A stretch of DNA of 64,000 bases from assembly GCA_035560005.1 (NCBI GenBank), contig DATMAN010000090.1, positions 23,955 to 87,954 on the forward strand, in the 5' to 3' direction. The translations under genes were made by a program, and so were the position numbers. Of the stretch, positions 8,645 through 16,788 are shown piece by piece. The notes under the pieces were generated by a model. That model worked only from the letters and a program-made list of their open reading frames with translations, made no database searches and had not been told where the DNA came from. The stretch is from Burkholderiales bacterium. Its GTDB lineage: Bacteria; Pseudomonadota; Gammaproteobacteria; Burkholderiales; Eutrophovitaceae. Within the stretch, counting starts at the first letter, position 1. Each line of letters begins with the position of its first letter.

Positions 8645-9532
8645 ATGACCACGCTTCCCCGCTCGCTGTGGGCGCTGCTTGCGCTGCTGACACTGGCCTG
8701 GGGCCTGAACTGGCCGATGATGAAGCTGGCGCTCGCGGAACTGCCGGTGTGGACGTTTCGCGGCGCGTGCGTGGCGGCTGGCAGCATCGGCCTGTTCGCC
8801 ATCGCCCGCACGGGCGGGCTGCCGCTTCGCATCGCGCGGCACCAGCGCTGGCGCGTTGCAGTGACGGCTTTTTTCAACATCACGCTGTGGAACGTGCTGA
8901 TCGGCTATGGGCTCACACTGCTGCCCTCGGGCCGCGCGGCCATCCTCGCCTACACCATGCCTCTGTGGACCGTGCTGTTGTCGATCTGCGCGCTGAACGA
9001 GCCGCTCACCACGCGGCGCATCGCCGGGCTCGCGCTGGGTCTGGCCGGGCTCGCCTTGCTTCTGGGCACCGAGCTCGCGGTGCTGCGCGCGGCACCGGTG
9101 GGCGCTTTGCTGGTCCTCGGGGCCGCGGTGTCGTGGGCCATCGGCACGGTGCTCATGAAGCGCTATCCCACCGATCTGCCGACCACCGCCTTCGTCGCTT
9201 GGCAACTGGCCATCGGGGGGTTGCCCATCGTGCTCGGGGCGCTTGTGCTCGACTGGGGAGCGTGGCGCCCGATCAGCGTGGGCCCCACCATCGGGCTGCT
9301 CTACAACATGTTCGTGGCCTTCATCTTCTGCCACTGGGCGTGGTTCAAGATCGCGACCAGCGCGCCGGCCGGCGTGGCTTCGCTGTCCACCATGATGATT
9401 CCGGTCGTGGGTGTCTTCAGCGGCATGCTCGTGCTGGGTGAGCAACCGAAGTGGCCGGAGTTCGCGGCGCTTGGTCTGGTGTTGCTGGCGCTCGCCACCG
9501 TACTGGTCCCGCAGAGAATCTTTTCGCGCTAG
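8645..9532 (+). CDS. DMT-superfamily (EamA) transporter
   Basis: A 295-residue inner-membrane protein with ten predicted helices arranged as two EamA repeats (about 8-135 and 150-290). Family features include TLAWGLNWPMMKLAL near the N-terminus and GEQPKWPEFAALGLVLLALATVLV at the end. Members export small metabolites such as amino acids or nucleobases; the substrate here is unknown. Start at ATG 8645, the first Met before the first helix; no strong ribosome site. It is transcribed away from the YvlD-like gene, with about 150 bp between. Confidence 0.88.
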   Translation: MTTLPRSLWALLALLTLAWGLNWPMMKLALAELPVWTFRGACVAAGSIGLFAIARTGGLPLRIARHQRWRVAVTAFFNITLWNVLIGYGLTLLPSGRAAILAYTMPLWTVLLSICALNEPLTTRRIAGLALGLAGLALLLGTELAVLRAAPVGALLVLGAAVSWAIGTVLMKRYPTDLPTTAFVAWQLAIGGLPIVLGALVLDWGAWRPISVGPTIGLLYNMFVAFIFCHWAWFKIATSAPAGVASLSTMMIPVVGVFSGMLVLGEQPKWPEFAALGLVLLALATVLVPQRIFSR

Positions 9533-9642
9533 GAGGTCTCGGGATCCGGGTCGCGACTCTCCAACGCCGGGCGGGCGAAAAGCCCTGCAAAAACAGGCCT
9601 GAAATTTGCGTCGGGCGGGGTCGTAAGGGAGAAACCGCCGTC

Positions 9643-10266
9643 ATGACCTTGACTTACCGCATCCGCCTGACGCTGTGCGCCGGCCTCGCCGCATTCCTGT
9701 CAAGTCCTGCCTCGGCCGACATCTACCGTTACGTGGACCAGGACGGACACGTGCACTACACCAATGTGCCGCCCGACAGCCGCTTCAAGCTGTACATGAA
9801 AATCGTCTCCGATCCCGATCCGATGCGCGAGACGCTGGCGTCCGAAGTGCGCCACTACGGGCCGCAGCAGCGCAGCCGCTATGACAAGCACATCCGCGCC
9901 GCCGCCAAGGCCAACCGCCTCGACCCGGCGCTGCTGCACGCGGTGATCTCCGCCGAATCAGGCTACAACCCCTTCGCCCGATCGCGCAAGGGCGCGACCG
10001 GGCTCATGCAGCTCATGCCCGACACGGCGCGCCGCTACGGCGTGAAGAACCTGCTCGACCCGGTGCAGAACATCCATGCCGGGGCACGCTACCTGCGCGA
10101 CCTGATGGATCTGTTCAACAGCGACCTGCAGCTCGTGCTCGCCGCGTACAACGCCGGCGAGAACGCCGTGCTGCGCGCGGGCATGAAGATCCCGCCCTAC
10201 TCGGAGACGATGACCTATGTCCCGCGGGTCATCACCTATTATCGCCAGTACCGGACGCGCTCCTGA
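9643..10266 (+). CDS. Lytic transglycosylase (SLT domain) with DUF4124 N-terminal domain
   Basis: A 207-residue secreted murein hydrolase. A signal peptide (cleavage near SASA, residue 25) is followed by a DUF4124 module with the signature DIYRYVDQDGHVHYTN. The lytic transglycosylase domain (about 85-200) has the catalytic Glu in AVISAESGYNP, then GATGLMQLMP and LVLAAYNAGENAV. It cleaves the glycan chain to 1,6-anhydro-MurNAc ends. Just upstream (9573-9597) are two short hairpins, GGGC-GAAAA-GCCC and CCTG-N6-CAGG, that may structure the leader. The ATG at 9643 is preceded by AAGGGAG at a slightly long distance. Confidence 0.92.
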   Translation: MTLTYRIRLTLCAGLAAFLSSPASADIYRYVDQDGHVHYTNVPPDSRFKLYMKIVSDPDPMRETLASEVRHYGPQQRSRYDKHIRAAAKANRLDPALLHAVISAESGYNPFARSRKGATGLMQLMPDTARRYGVKNLLDPVQNIHAGARYLRDLMDLFNSDLQLVLAAYNAGENAVLRAGMKIPPYSETMTYVPRVITYYRQYRTRS

Positions 10267-10566
10267 CCCTGCGGGCGATCACCCCCGGAATTGCCGAAAG
10301 CGTAGGCAGGCGCCGGCCGGAGCTTGGTCTTCGATGCCTCACCTGCAACGTCAGAGGACACTGATGGCGGTCGGGGAGTAACCCACAAGCAGGAGAAGCA
10401 AGCCACTTCGTCCAACGCCCCGCCTTGCACGGGCGCTGTGCTTTCTGGCGACCGGTTCTAGCCATTTGCCCGGGCGACCCCCGCCAAGCCTTTCGATGAC
10501 GACGCGCTGCCTGGCGTGGGCTACGGTGCAGCAAAGTCCGTTTGCTTGCCGAACCGGCTTGCGCCA
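10267..10566 (+). other. Intergenic stretch without a recognised gene
   Basis: About 300 bp between the converging transglycosylase gene and the orphan gene at 10567. No open frame here has convincing codon use or a ribosome site. It ends with the first copy of a 13-bp direct repeat (CCGAACCGGCTTG, 10549-10561) found again at 11456-11468. Confidence 0.5.
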
Positions 10567-11373
10567 TCAGCTCGAATACTTCTCCAGCAGCGCGGCGGCG
10601 ATTTTGTCGAGTTGCGTCCAGAGTTCGGACTTGATCAGCACCCAGCGCACGGGGCCAACGGAGAAGCACTCGGAAAACTTTCTGGCGACGCGCTCGAAGT
10701 CCTCGCGCCGATCCAGATCGTAGTACATCTCCAGCAGTCGCAGGTGCGGATACGCGGAATAGTGCGGGCATCGCAGGATGGCCTGCTCGAACAGCGCGAT
10801 CGCGCTTTGCAGGCGCCGGATGCCGAGCATGTCTTCGGCATCTTCGAGTATTTCTTCCATGCCGGCGTTCAGTACCGGGTCCGGACTCGGATGGGTCTTG
10901 CGCTCGCTGAAACCCTTCGACGGGTAGAGCTTTCCGATCGGCGAGGTGCGGAAGTGCCGGCTGCCGTCGGTCGCGAACCACGACTTGTACACGGAGGGTC
11001 GTGGTCTGGCCTTCGCCCGAACTTCGACACGCGACGGACTTTCGCCACCGTCCGGCTGCGGGTAGAAGTCCTTGAAGCGTTCGCGGTACAAGTGGTAGTA
11101 CGGATCCCACACGTTGGAACTCGTGTCCGGATACACGAATTCGTGCAACTGCTTGAGCGAAATCAGTTCCCTGATTACCTCGGGCGAGAAACCCTGGCGA
11201 TCGATCCGGCTGGGCAGGATGAGTTCGTCCAGATACCGGACGGCTGCCGGCGACCCCCAGACTTCGTTGATTTTCAAAAGGATGCGCACGTACTGCCTGG
11301 CCAGCTGCTCCGGAAACGCCATCTTCTTGCTCATGCAGTCGCTGGCAATGCGGTCGAACGGGGTGTCTTTCAT
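10567..11373 (-). CDS. Hypothetical protein with TPR-like C-terminal half
   Basis: A 268-residue soluble protein of unknown function without signal peptide or membrane helix. The N-terminal half (about 1-130) is helical and basic/aromatic. The C-terminal third has helix-pair motifs such as AIALFEQAILRCPHYSAYP followed by LRLLEMYYDLDRREDFERVA, the pattern of tetratricopeptide repeats. It is similar in style to the TPR part of FimV-like proteins, but that relation is only a guess. The ATG at 11373 has an AGGA at workable spacing. It stands alone between two non-coding gaps, and its base composition is slightly less GC-rich than its neighbours. A 13-bp direct repeat lies on both sides. Confidence 0.7.
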   Translation of the reverse strand: MKDTPFDRIASDCMSKKMAFPEQLARQYVRILLKINEVWGSPAAVRYLDELILPSRIDRQGFSPEVIRELISLKQLHEFVYPDTSSNVWDPYYHLYRERFKDFYPQPDGGESPSRVEVRAKARPRPSVYKSWFATDGSRHFRTSPIGKLYPSKGFSERKTHPSPDPVLNAGMEEILEDAEDMLGIRRLQSAIALFEQAILRCPHYSAYPHLRLLEMYYDLDRREDFERVARKFSECFSVGPVRWVLIKSELWTQLDKIAAALLEKYSS

Positions 11374-11718
11374 CTCGCCATCCTGGTCAGGAATGTTCGA
11401 TGCGGTGAGCAGGCCACGGTGCGGTTTCGAGGCTGAGGGGGCAAGGGCTTCGTTCCCGAACCGGCTTGGACGCCATGTCCAAGTCCCATTTCAGGTCGAC
11501 ACCGAACCGTCCAAGGACCGAGCAAGAGGCAGTCCAGTTCAAGGCGCCATCGCGCAAGCCAGTGGGTACTCCTGGGCTGGCGATCCGCGGCCCACCGGAC
11601 CCATTTCACGGACATCGCCCAGCTCACAGAGGCAGGGGAGACCGGTCATCCGGACGTTGCATCGCGCTTGTCATACACTCCCGCCAACCGCACACACAAG
11701 CATTCGTCCAGCTGCAGA
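11374..11718 (+). other. Intergenic region upstream of the PhoX-like gene
   Basis: About 345 bp between the divergent orphan gene and the PhoX-like gene. It holds the second copy of the 13-bp repeat CCGAACCGGCTTG (11456-11468). Short open frames on both strands lack ribosome sites and family features. No clear promoter boxes were found; a single TTGTCATA (11666-11673) resembles half of a Pho box but has no matching second half. Confidence 0.4.
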
Positions 11719-13137
11719 ATGGACCGTCGCGATTTTCTGAAGCACGCATCCGCAACCATTGGGGGCATCCTTAGCGCGAAGAGCATAGCCACGCTCACGG
11801 CTCACCGGGCCTGGGCCCAGGAGCGGCCAAATCGCTCGCGGGCTTTCGGCAAGGGTTACGGGGAACTGAAACGCACGCCGGATCAGAACGGCGAATTCGT
11901 TCTGGCGCTGCCGGAAGGCTTCCAGTACGTCACGTTCGGCAAGACCGGCCAGAAAATGAGCGACGGCTTTTCCACCCCGTGCAATCACGACGGCATGACC
12001 TGCCTTGCGCGGGACAGGCATGTGGTCCGGCTGATCCGCAATCACGAGGTGCGCAATCCAGCGGGCGATTTCACCGCGGGTGTGACTGGCCCCGTCGCCA
12101 CGCGCTACGACCCCAAGGGTATGGGCGGGTGCGTGAGCCTCGATTTCGACATCCGCCGCAAACGGCTCGTGCGCGACTTCATCAGCATCAACGGCACGAT
12201 CGTGAACTGTTCCGGCGGCCTTGCCTACAAGGATGCCGGCTGGCTCACGTGCGAGGAAACGATCCACGGCCCCGAGCAGGGCTTCGACAAGCCGCATGGC
12301 TATGTCTTTCTGGTTTCGAGGGACGCCGAAATTCCATCGCTCGCACAGCCGATCGTCGCGATGGGGCGGTTTGCCCATGAGGGCGCGGTTGCGGACAATG
12401 CGAGCGGCACCGTCTACCAGACCGAGGACGCCGGAAACACCAGCGGCTTCTACCGCTATTTGCCGAACGATCCGGAAAACCTCTTGTCTGGCGGCGTTTT
12501 GCAGATGCTCAAGGTGCGCGGAATCAGCAACTACAACACACTCACCAACCAGGTCGTCGGAACGCCACTGCCCGCCGAATGGGTCACCATCGACAACCCA
12601 AATCCGGACCCGCTGACCCCGACGACGAGCTGTTTTGCCCAGGGCTTCGCCCAGGGCGCCGCACGCTTCAACCGCTTGGAGGGTGTGTTCCGCGGCGAGA
12701 ACGGCAGCGTGTACTTTGTCTCCACCAGCGGCGGCAACGCCCAGCGTGGCCAGCTCTGGCATTACCTCCCAGGCTCAACCGACAGCGGCACCCTCGTGCT
12801 GGTGTACGAGTCGCCGGGGAGCCACGCGCTCGATTCGCCGGACAACCTGTGCGTGACCCCGCGCGGCGGCATCCTCTTCTGCGAGGACGATGCGAGCGGG
12901 GACAGCGACACGCATCCGCTGGCGCCGGGACACTACAACGTGGACCGCCTGATCGGACTGAATCGCGATGGCGAGCCGTTCGAGTTCGCGGTCAACATCT
13001 ACAACACCAGCGAGTTCGCCGGTGCCTGCTTCAGCCCGGATGGTGCGATCCTGTTCGTCAACATCTTCGGCGAGGCTGTTCCCGGCAGCGGGATGACCTG
13101 TGCGATCTGGGGACCGTGGGAACGTGGCGCGCTCTGA
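11719..13137 (+). CDS. PhoX-like protein (DUF839), Tat-exported
   Basis: A 472-residue periplasmic protein with a twin-arginine signal (MDRRDFLKH), the usual export route for PhoX-type proteins that fold with metal cofactors. The body fits the DUF839/PhoX beta-propeller family: DGMTCLARD near the start, NHEVRNP, GGLAYKDAGWLTCEET, EDAGNTSGFYRY, SPDNLCVTPRGGILFCEDD and FAGACFSPDG. PhoX enzymes are Ca2+/Fe phosphatases. This is a shorter relative, so phosphatase activity is possible but unproven. The ATG at 11719 is chosen because it places the Tat motif at the N-terminus; the open frame reaches back to 11668. Confidence 0.85.
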   Translation: MDRRDFLKHASATIGGILSAKSIATLTAHRAWAQERPNRSRAFGKGYGELKRTPDQNGEFVLALPEGFQYVTFGKTGQKMSDGFSTPCNHDGMTCLARDRHVVRLIRNHEVRNPAGDFTAGVTGPVATRYDPKGMGGCVSLDFDIRRKRLVRDFISINGTIVNCSGGLAYKDAGWLTCEETIHGPEQGFDKPHGYVFLVSRDAEIPSLAQPIVAMGRFAHEGAVADNASGTVYQTEDAGNTSGFYRYLPNDPENLLSGGVLQMLKVRGISNYNTLTNQVVGTPLPAEWVTIDNPNPDPLTPTTSCFAQGFAQGAARFNRLEGVFRGENGSVYFVSTSGGNAQRGQLWHYLPGSTDSGTLVLVYESPGSHALDSPDNLCVTPRGGILFCEDDASGDSDTHPLAPGHYNVDRLIGLNRDGEPFEFAVNIYNTSEFAGACFSPDGAILFVNIFGEAVPGSGMTCAIWGPWERGAL

Positions 13138-13466
13138 GGGCACGTTGAGTCCCGGCCGCACCCCGCCAGTTCGATAAGCGGCCCCGCCAGAGCGCGGCTG
13201 TTTGCCTTCTTCGACTGCCCGCACAAAGGCTGGTTGTCGTCTGCTCCCGCGCAAGCCGGAGTGTCCTACAAGCCGCCGATCGGCCGCGGCTGTCGTCCGC
13301 CGGCGTCAAGTGGCGGCTTACACGTTACATTGCGTAACTGTCATCGTCGCGCGGTGGAAGCTCGCGTTGGGGGCGTGCTATAGAAGGCGCGAACATCGAC
13401 AGTCGTTCGATGGCCTTCTTATCTGCCACCACGAACTGCGCAACGAATCGAGCCAGGAGCCCACGG
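13138..13466 (+). other. Intergenic region with a short inverted repeat
   Basis: About 330 bp without a supported gene. It contains the inverted repeat GTTAC-N5-GTAAC at 13324-13338 in a locally AT-richer spot, the size and shape of a small dimeric repressor site. No regulator gene lies next to it, so its meaning is open. Confidence 0.4.
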
Positions 13467-13658
13467 ATGGATGCGCGCGATCCACAACTGCCGAAGAAGC
13501 CCGAAGAGATCACCAATTGCGCCGACTACGTCGATGCGCTGCTCAGGCCCAAGCCCGGCCCCTACGTCGTGATGCGCGAGAAGATCAAGGGCCGCCGGCT
13601 TCGCGATCGCTATCGGGACGAGGTCACCATCACGCGGATCGTCGAGCCGCAGAGCTGA
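13467..13658 (+). CDS. Small hypothetical protein
   Basis: A 63-residue basic, soluble protein (start [17 protein letters not shown]) of unknown function. The ATG at 13467 follows AGGAG (13455-13459) at ideal spacing, which favours it over the upstream in-frame ATG at 13410. The middle reads [23 protein letters not shown] and the end [12 protein letters not shown], suggesting a compact alpha/beta fold. It lies 76 bp before the bTHX gene in the same direction. Confidence 0.6.
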   Translation: MDARDPQLPKKPEEITNCADYVDALLRPKPGPYVVMREKIKGRRLRDRYRDEVTITRIVEPQS

Positions 13659-13681
13659 AGGCGCGGCCGCTGCTCCTCCGG

Positions 13682-13687
13682 TACAAT
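13682..13687 (+). promoter_or_regulatory. Candidate -10 box for the bTHX gene
   Basis: TACAAT followed directly by a CGCG run, 47 bp before the bTHX start. The -35 side is weak. The same box-plus-CGCG arrangement occurs before hppA (39630). Confidence 0.4.
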
Positions 13688-13734
13688 TCGCGCGCGCGAT
13701 GAAGCGCGTGAACCACACGGAGGACGGCAACACC

Positions 13735-13863
13735 ATGGGCAGCGGAGACCGGCGTACGCGCCGCGGCAAGATCTGGGCTGGAACGCACGGCAAGACCCGT
13801 CCCAGAAAAAAGAAGAAGCAGACGACCACGGCGAAACCTGTCGCCAGACAGCCTGCGCGCTGA
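13735..13863 (+). CDS. 30S ribosomal protein bTHX
   Basis: A 42-residue, extremely basic protein starting [20 protein letters not shown] and continuing TRPRKKKKQ. This matches the bTHX signature M-G-K-G-D-(R/K)-(R/K)-T-R-R-G-K-I-x-x-G-(S/T)-x-G-K-x-R-P-(R/K)-K. bTHX sits in a cavity at the top of the 30S head and stabilises 16S rRNA. GGAGG (13719-13723) precedes the ATG by 11 bp. A perfect hairpin with a T-run (13881-13910) follows the stop, so the gene is bounded by a -10-like box and a terminator. Its small size makes it easy to miss. Confidence 0.9.
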   Translation: MGSGDRRTRRGKIWAGTHGKTRPRKKKKQTTTAKPVARQPAR

Positions 13864-13880
13864 GGCATCCGACTCTCACG

Positions 13881-13910
13881 CCCGCGAACGGTTCGCGGGC
13901 GTTGCTTTTT
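13881..13910 (+). terminator. Rho-independent terminator after bTHX
   Basis: Stem CCCGCGA / TCGCGGG (13881-13887 and 13893-13899) with a 5-nt loop, then CGTTGCTTTTT. The T-run is on the plus strand only, so it ends the bTHX transcript rather than the converging gene. Confidence 0.8.
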
Positions 13911-13914
13911 CCGC

Positions 13915-14814
13915 TCAGGGCAGCGGGCCGAGCGCCCGCGCGTAGCGCTGCACGCACCGCAGGCCGAACTCGGTGGGTGCCTGCGCCGGCGCGCGATCGT
14001 GCACCGGGCCCAGTCCGAGGCGAGCGGCCGCCAGCCGCTTGCCGTAGCAGACCAGGTGTTCCACCGACTGCATCGCGAACACGATGGCCGGGAGAATCTC
14101 CCGGTACAACGCCTCCGCACGCGCCTCCTCGCCGGCGCGCATGAGGTCGAAAATCCGAGCCTGACGCTCCATGGTGTCGATTCCAGGCACCATGCCCGCG
14201 CATCCGGCGCGCAGATTGTCGGTGAGTTCCAGTCCCGCCCGCCCGTTGAAGACCGCGAGCCTGCCCCCGGTCTGCTCGATCAGCTCGCGGATCAGCAATG
14301 CCGGGCCTTCGCCTTTGAGCACGGTGAAGTGGGTGTGCGTACGCGCAAGGCGCGCGATCCCCGCGTGGCTCAGCCCGACGCCGATGTATTCGGGGGCGTT
14401 CTGCACCGCCACCGTCATGTCCAGACGCTCCATCACCTCGCTGAAGAAGGGCACGAGTTCGGCATCGCCCGCACCCGCGATGCGCGGCGGTTGCAGAATC
14501 ACCCACGCCGCGCCCAGGGAATGCGCAAAGCGGGCGAAGGCGACCTGCTCCGCGACCGTCGCGCCGACCACGGTCACGGCGAGCGGCAGGCGGCCGGCCA
14601 GCTCCTCGGCCACCCACTCGACCAGCGTGCGCCGCTCGGACTCGGCGAGCTTGGCGACCTCGGTGGCCAGCCCCAGCGCTGCGACGCCATGCACGGCGCT
14701 CTTCACGCAGGCCTCGACCTGTCGGCGCATCGCGGCGCGGTCCAGACGGCCCTTCGCGTCGAAGAAGGCGTAGAGCATGGAATAGATCCCCGCAGGCTGC
14801 GTGATCGCCGGCAT
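13915..14814 (-). CDS. Dihydrodipicolinate synthase/N-acetylneuraminate lyase family protein
   Basis: A 299-residue class I aldolase/lyase with the (beta/alpha)8 barrel of the DapA family. The Schiff-base Lys is in FTVLKGEGPAL. Where DapA has YNVPxRTG (catalytic Tyr), this protein reads QNAPEYIG, so the Tyr is replaced. That argues against true DHDPS activity and for a catabolic keto-acid lyase or aldolase. The ATG at 14814 follows GGGAGG. It is divergent from the secreted RraA-like gene, only 73 bp apart, so both may share a control region; the pair could serve one carboxylic-acid degradation route. Substrate unknown. Confidence 0.85.
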   Translation of the reverse strand: MPAITQPAGIYSMLYAFFDAKGRLDRAAMRRQVEACVKSAVHGVAALGLATEVAKLAESERRTLVEWVAEELAGRLPLAVTVVGATVAEQVAFARFAHSLGAAWVILQPPRIAGAGDAELVPFFSEVMERLDMTVAVQNAPEYIGVGLSHAGIARLARTHTHFTVLKGEGPALLIRELIEQTGGRLAVFNGRAGLELTDNLRAGCAGMVPGIDTMERQARIFDLMRAGEEARAEALYREILPAIVFAMQSVEHLVCYGKRLAAARLGLGPVHDRAPAQAPTEFGLRCVQRYARALGPLP

Positions 14815-14887
14815 TTCATTCCTCCCTGCCGCTGCGTGTAACATCGTCGCGGCTCATCGTAGCAACAACAGCCGGAGGAGATCGCTC

Positions 14888-15610
14888 ATGGTGCTTCGTC
14901 TGCTCTTGGCGGCCATCGCCGCCATCCTCGTTCAGCCCGCAATGGCGGCCCTGCCGCCGGAAGAAATCATCGCCGCGCTCAGACGGCCCGAGAACAGCAC
15001 CGGCAACATTGCCGACGCGGTGGAAGAAGCCACCGGCGCGCGCGGCTGGATGAGCGCAGACATGAAGCCGATCATGGACGGCAAGATCGTGGGGCGCGCC
15101 TGGACCGCGTTGCTGCGCCCGGTGCTGAAGAGCGACGAGCGCAAGTACCCGAACTTCGCGCTGCAAGTCCTCGACGAGGCGCCGGCGGGCAGCGTGCTGG
15201 TGTACGTGCTGGAGGGCGGCCTCGAAATCGCGGGCATGGGCAACCTGATGGCCACCACCGCCAAGGTGCGCGGCCTGGAAGGCACGGTCATCGACGGCGC
15301 GGTGCGCGACGTCTCCGAGATCCGCCGCATCGGCCACCCGGTGTTCGCGCGGCGCATCAGCCCTGCCACCTCGGTCGGCCGCCTGGTCAGCGTCGCCAAG
15401 CAGGTGCCGGTCAAGTGCGCGGAGATCACGGTGCATCCGGGGGACTACATCGTGGGAGACCCGGACGGCGTCGTGGTCGTGCCGCAGGCGGCGGCGCAGC
15501 GCGTCGTGGAGTTGCTGCGGCAATACGACGAGAAGGAATCGAAGATGATCCCCATCATCCAGCGCGAAAAATCAATGCTCAAGGCGCTGGAAATCTACCA
15601 GCGCTACTGA
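14888..15610 (+). CDS. RraA/HMG-aldolase-like protein with a signal peptide
   Basis: A 240-residue protein of the RraA/class II 4-hydroxy-4-methyl-2-oxoglutarate aldolase fold. Its centre has EGTVIDGAVRD, with the Arg and Asp that bind oxaloacetate and metal in the aldolases, and a Gly-rich loop GLEIAGMGNLMATTAKV. It begins with a clear Sec signal peptide (MVLRLLLAAIAAILVQPAMA), unusual because RraA proteins and HMG/CHA aldolases work in the cytoplasm. GGAGG precedes the ATG. Periplasmic aldolase or decarboxylase activity is inferred only from the fold. It is divergent from the DapA-like gene at 13915. Confidence 0.8.
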   Translation: MVLRLLLAAIAAILVQPAMAALPPEEIIAALRRPENSTGNIADAVEEATGARGWMSADMKPIMDGKIVGRAWTALLRPVLKSDERKYPNFALQVLDEAPAGSVLVYVLEGGLEIAGMGNLMATTAKVRGLEGTVIDGAVRDVSEIRRIGHPVFARRISPATSVGRLVSVAKQVPVKCAEITVHPGDYIVGDPDGVVVVPQAAAQRVVELLRQYDEKESKMIPIIQREKSMLKALEIYQRY

Positions 15611-15728
15611 CCGGGATGAGGCGGGGCCGGACTCGGCCTATACTTAGGCTAGGCGCCGAGGGACGCTCCGGGCAGGTTTTGGATCGCAAGCCTGACGGTA
15701 TTCCATAGACTGCAGGAGGCAGAACGCT

Positions 15729-15944
15729 ATGGTCGAGCTCACCGAGGAAGAGGCAGCGCTGATTCGCCGCAAGATCGAGGCGCTCAAGGTGGAGCACCGC
15801 GACCTCGACGACGTGATCGCGCGTCTATCCCAGGACCCCACCCAGGACGAGCTGCAAATCCGGCGGCTCAAGCGCCGCAAGCTGCTGCTCAAGGACCAGA
15901 TCGCCCTGCTCGAGCGACAACTGGTTCCCGATATTCCGGCCTGA
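15729..15944 (+). CDS. YdcH-family small coiled-coil protein (DUF465)
   Basis: A 71-residue, highly charged helical protein matching DUF465. The pattern is a helix ending in E-H-x-x-L-D, then a short linker, then KRRKLLLKDQI. Such proteins form helical hairpins that dimerise; the function is unknown. AGGAGG ends 9 bp before the ATG. It is convergent with the cytochrome c gene, the two stops only 6 bp apart. Confidence 0.85.
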   Translation: MVELTEEEAALIRRKIEALKVEHRDLDDVIARLSQDPTQDELQIRRLKRRKLLLKDQIALLERQLVPDIPA

Positions 15945-15950
15945 GTCGGC

Positions 15951-16241
15951 CTAGCACGACACCGGGCAGGGAACCTTGTAATACTGCTCTGCGAGGTAGC
16001 TGGCAACCAGGTCAATGTCCGCGTCGCTCCAGTTCAGCATCACGTTGCCCTGCCAACGCGCGACCTGCGCCCGGATGCCCGGGTAGTCGTTGGCCACGCG
16101 TTCCTTGCGCGTGTAGACGCGGGTATCGTGGCACATCACGCAGTAGGTATCGTGCAGGGTACGGGCGCGCGCGCCGGCCGCCTGTGCTGTTCCGGCGGCT
16201 ACGAACAGGGCAGCACCACAAAGTGCGAGCTTGCGGACCAT
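15951..16241 (-). CDS. Small periplasmic c-type cytochrome
   Basis: A 96-residue mono-heme cytochrome with a signal peptide (cleavage near AQA, residue 21), the heme site CVMCH (about 34-38) and a likely Met ligand in GNVMLNWSD. The C-terminal helix is VASYLAEQYYK. An extra Cys pair at the very end (VPCPVSC) is unusual. The ATG at 16241 follows AAGGAGG at ideal spacing. It is preceded by a near-consensus FNR-type site at the class II distance, so induction when oxygen is low is likely (inference). It probably shuttles electrons to a periplasmic reductase or terminal oxidase. Confidence 0.88.
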   Translation of the reverse strand: MVRKLALCGAALFVAAGTAQAAGARARTLHDTYCVMCHDTRVYTRKERVANDYPGIRAQVARWQGNVMLNWSDADIDLVASYLAEQYYKVPCPVSC

Positions 16242-16267
16242 GTCTGACCTCCTTATTCGGCCGGGGC

Positions 16268-16309
16268 ACTGTAGCCGGACCGTGCCCGCCGGTGATTGAC
16301 TTCGATCAA
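16268..16309 (-). promoter_or_regulatory. Candidate FNR-type (class II) promoter of the cytochrome gene
   Basis: On the minus strand TTGAT-CGAA-GTCAA (16309 to 16296) matches the FNR/CRP-family box TTGAT-N4-ATCAA in 9 of 10 positions. A -10-like TACAGT lies at 16273 to 16268. If transcription starts near 16261, the box is centred at -41.5, the standard class II position. The -35 is correspondingly absent. The other divergent gene (16372) could also respond. Confidence 0.55.
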
Positions 16310-16371
16310 CAACGCCCTGGAAACCCACTGGGTCGGTTCAGGGTCTACGCTTAAACCGTGGAGATTCTTTG

Positions 16372-16743
16372 ATGCCGCGCCGTCTCCTGCTTGTCGCCGT
16401 GATGGCCGCCGCGCTGCTTGGTGCCGGCTGTGCCGGCCTGCAGCGCCGCCCGCCGCCAACCCTGGAAGAAATCGTCCAGATGAGCAAGGAGGGCATGCCG
16501 GCCGAGCAGATTATCCAGCGGTTGCGGGAGAGTCGTGCCGTGTACCGGGTGAGCGGCTCGCAGCTCGCCAGGCTGCACGACGAAGGCGTTCCGGAAGCGG
16601 TGCTCGACTACATTCAACAGGCTTACATCGACGACGTGCGGTGGCGCGAGCGCATGTACTATCACGATCACCTGTGGATGTACGGCTGCATCGGCTGCTA
16701 CTACCGGCCGTGGGCTCCGCCCTACTTCATCATCCCGTACTGA
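16372..16743 (+). CDS. Lipoprotein with one copy of a repeated helical motif
   Basis: A 123-residue lipoprotein (lipobox LGAGC, Cys at about 21) of unknown function. It holds one copy of a motif that recurs in the next gene: a helix E(I/V)VxxS, then RLRESRxxYxLxGSxLAxLxxxGVPxxVLDxIQQ (about 32-85). The C-terminal 35 residues are rich in Tyr, His, Met, Trp and Cys (RMYYHDHLWMY..CIGCYY), so metal or outer-membrane binding is possible. It is divergent from the cytochrome gene and lies 45 bp before its paralogue. Confidence 0.7.
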   Translation: MPRRLLLVAVMAAALLGAGCAGLQRRPPPTLEEIVQMSKEGMPAEQIIQRLRESRAVYRVSGSQLARLHDEGVPEAVLDYIQQAYIDDVRWRERMYYHDHLWMYGCIGCYYRPWAPPYFIIPY

Positions 16744-16788
16744 CCGCGCCGCGTTGACGGATCCGCGCGACGCAGGAGGCCAGACATC

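Noticed and set aside
11654..11673. Pho box before the PhoX-like gene
   Set aside because: Only one TTGTCATA half-site; the second half is missing.
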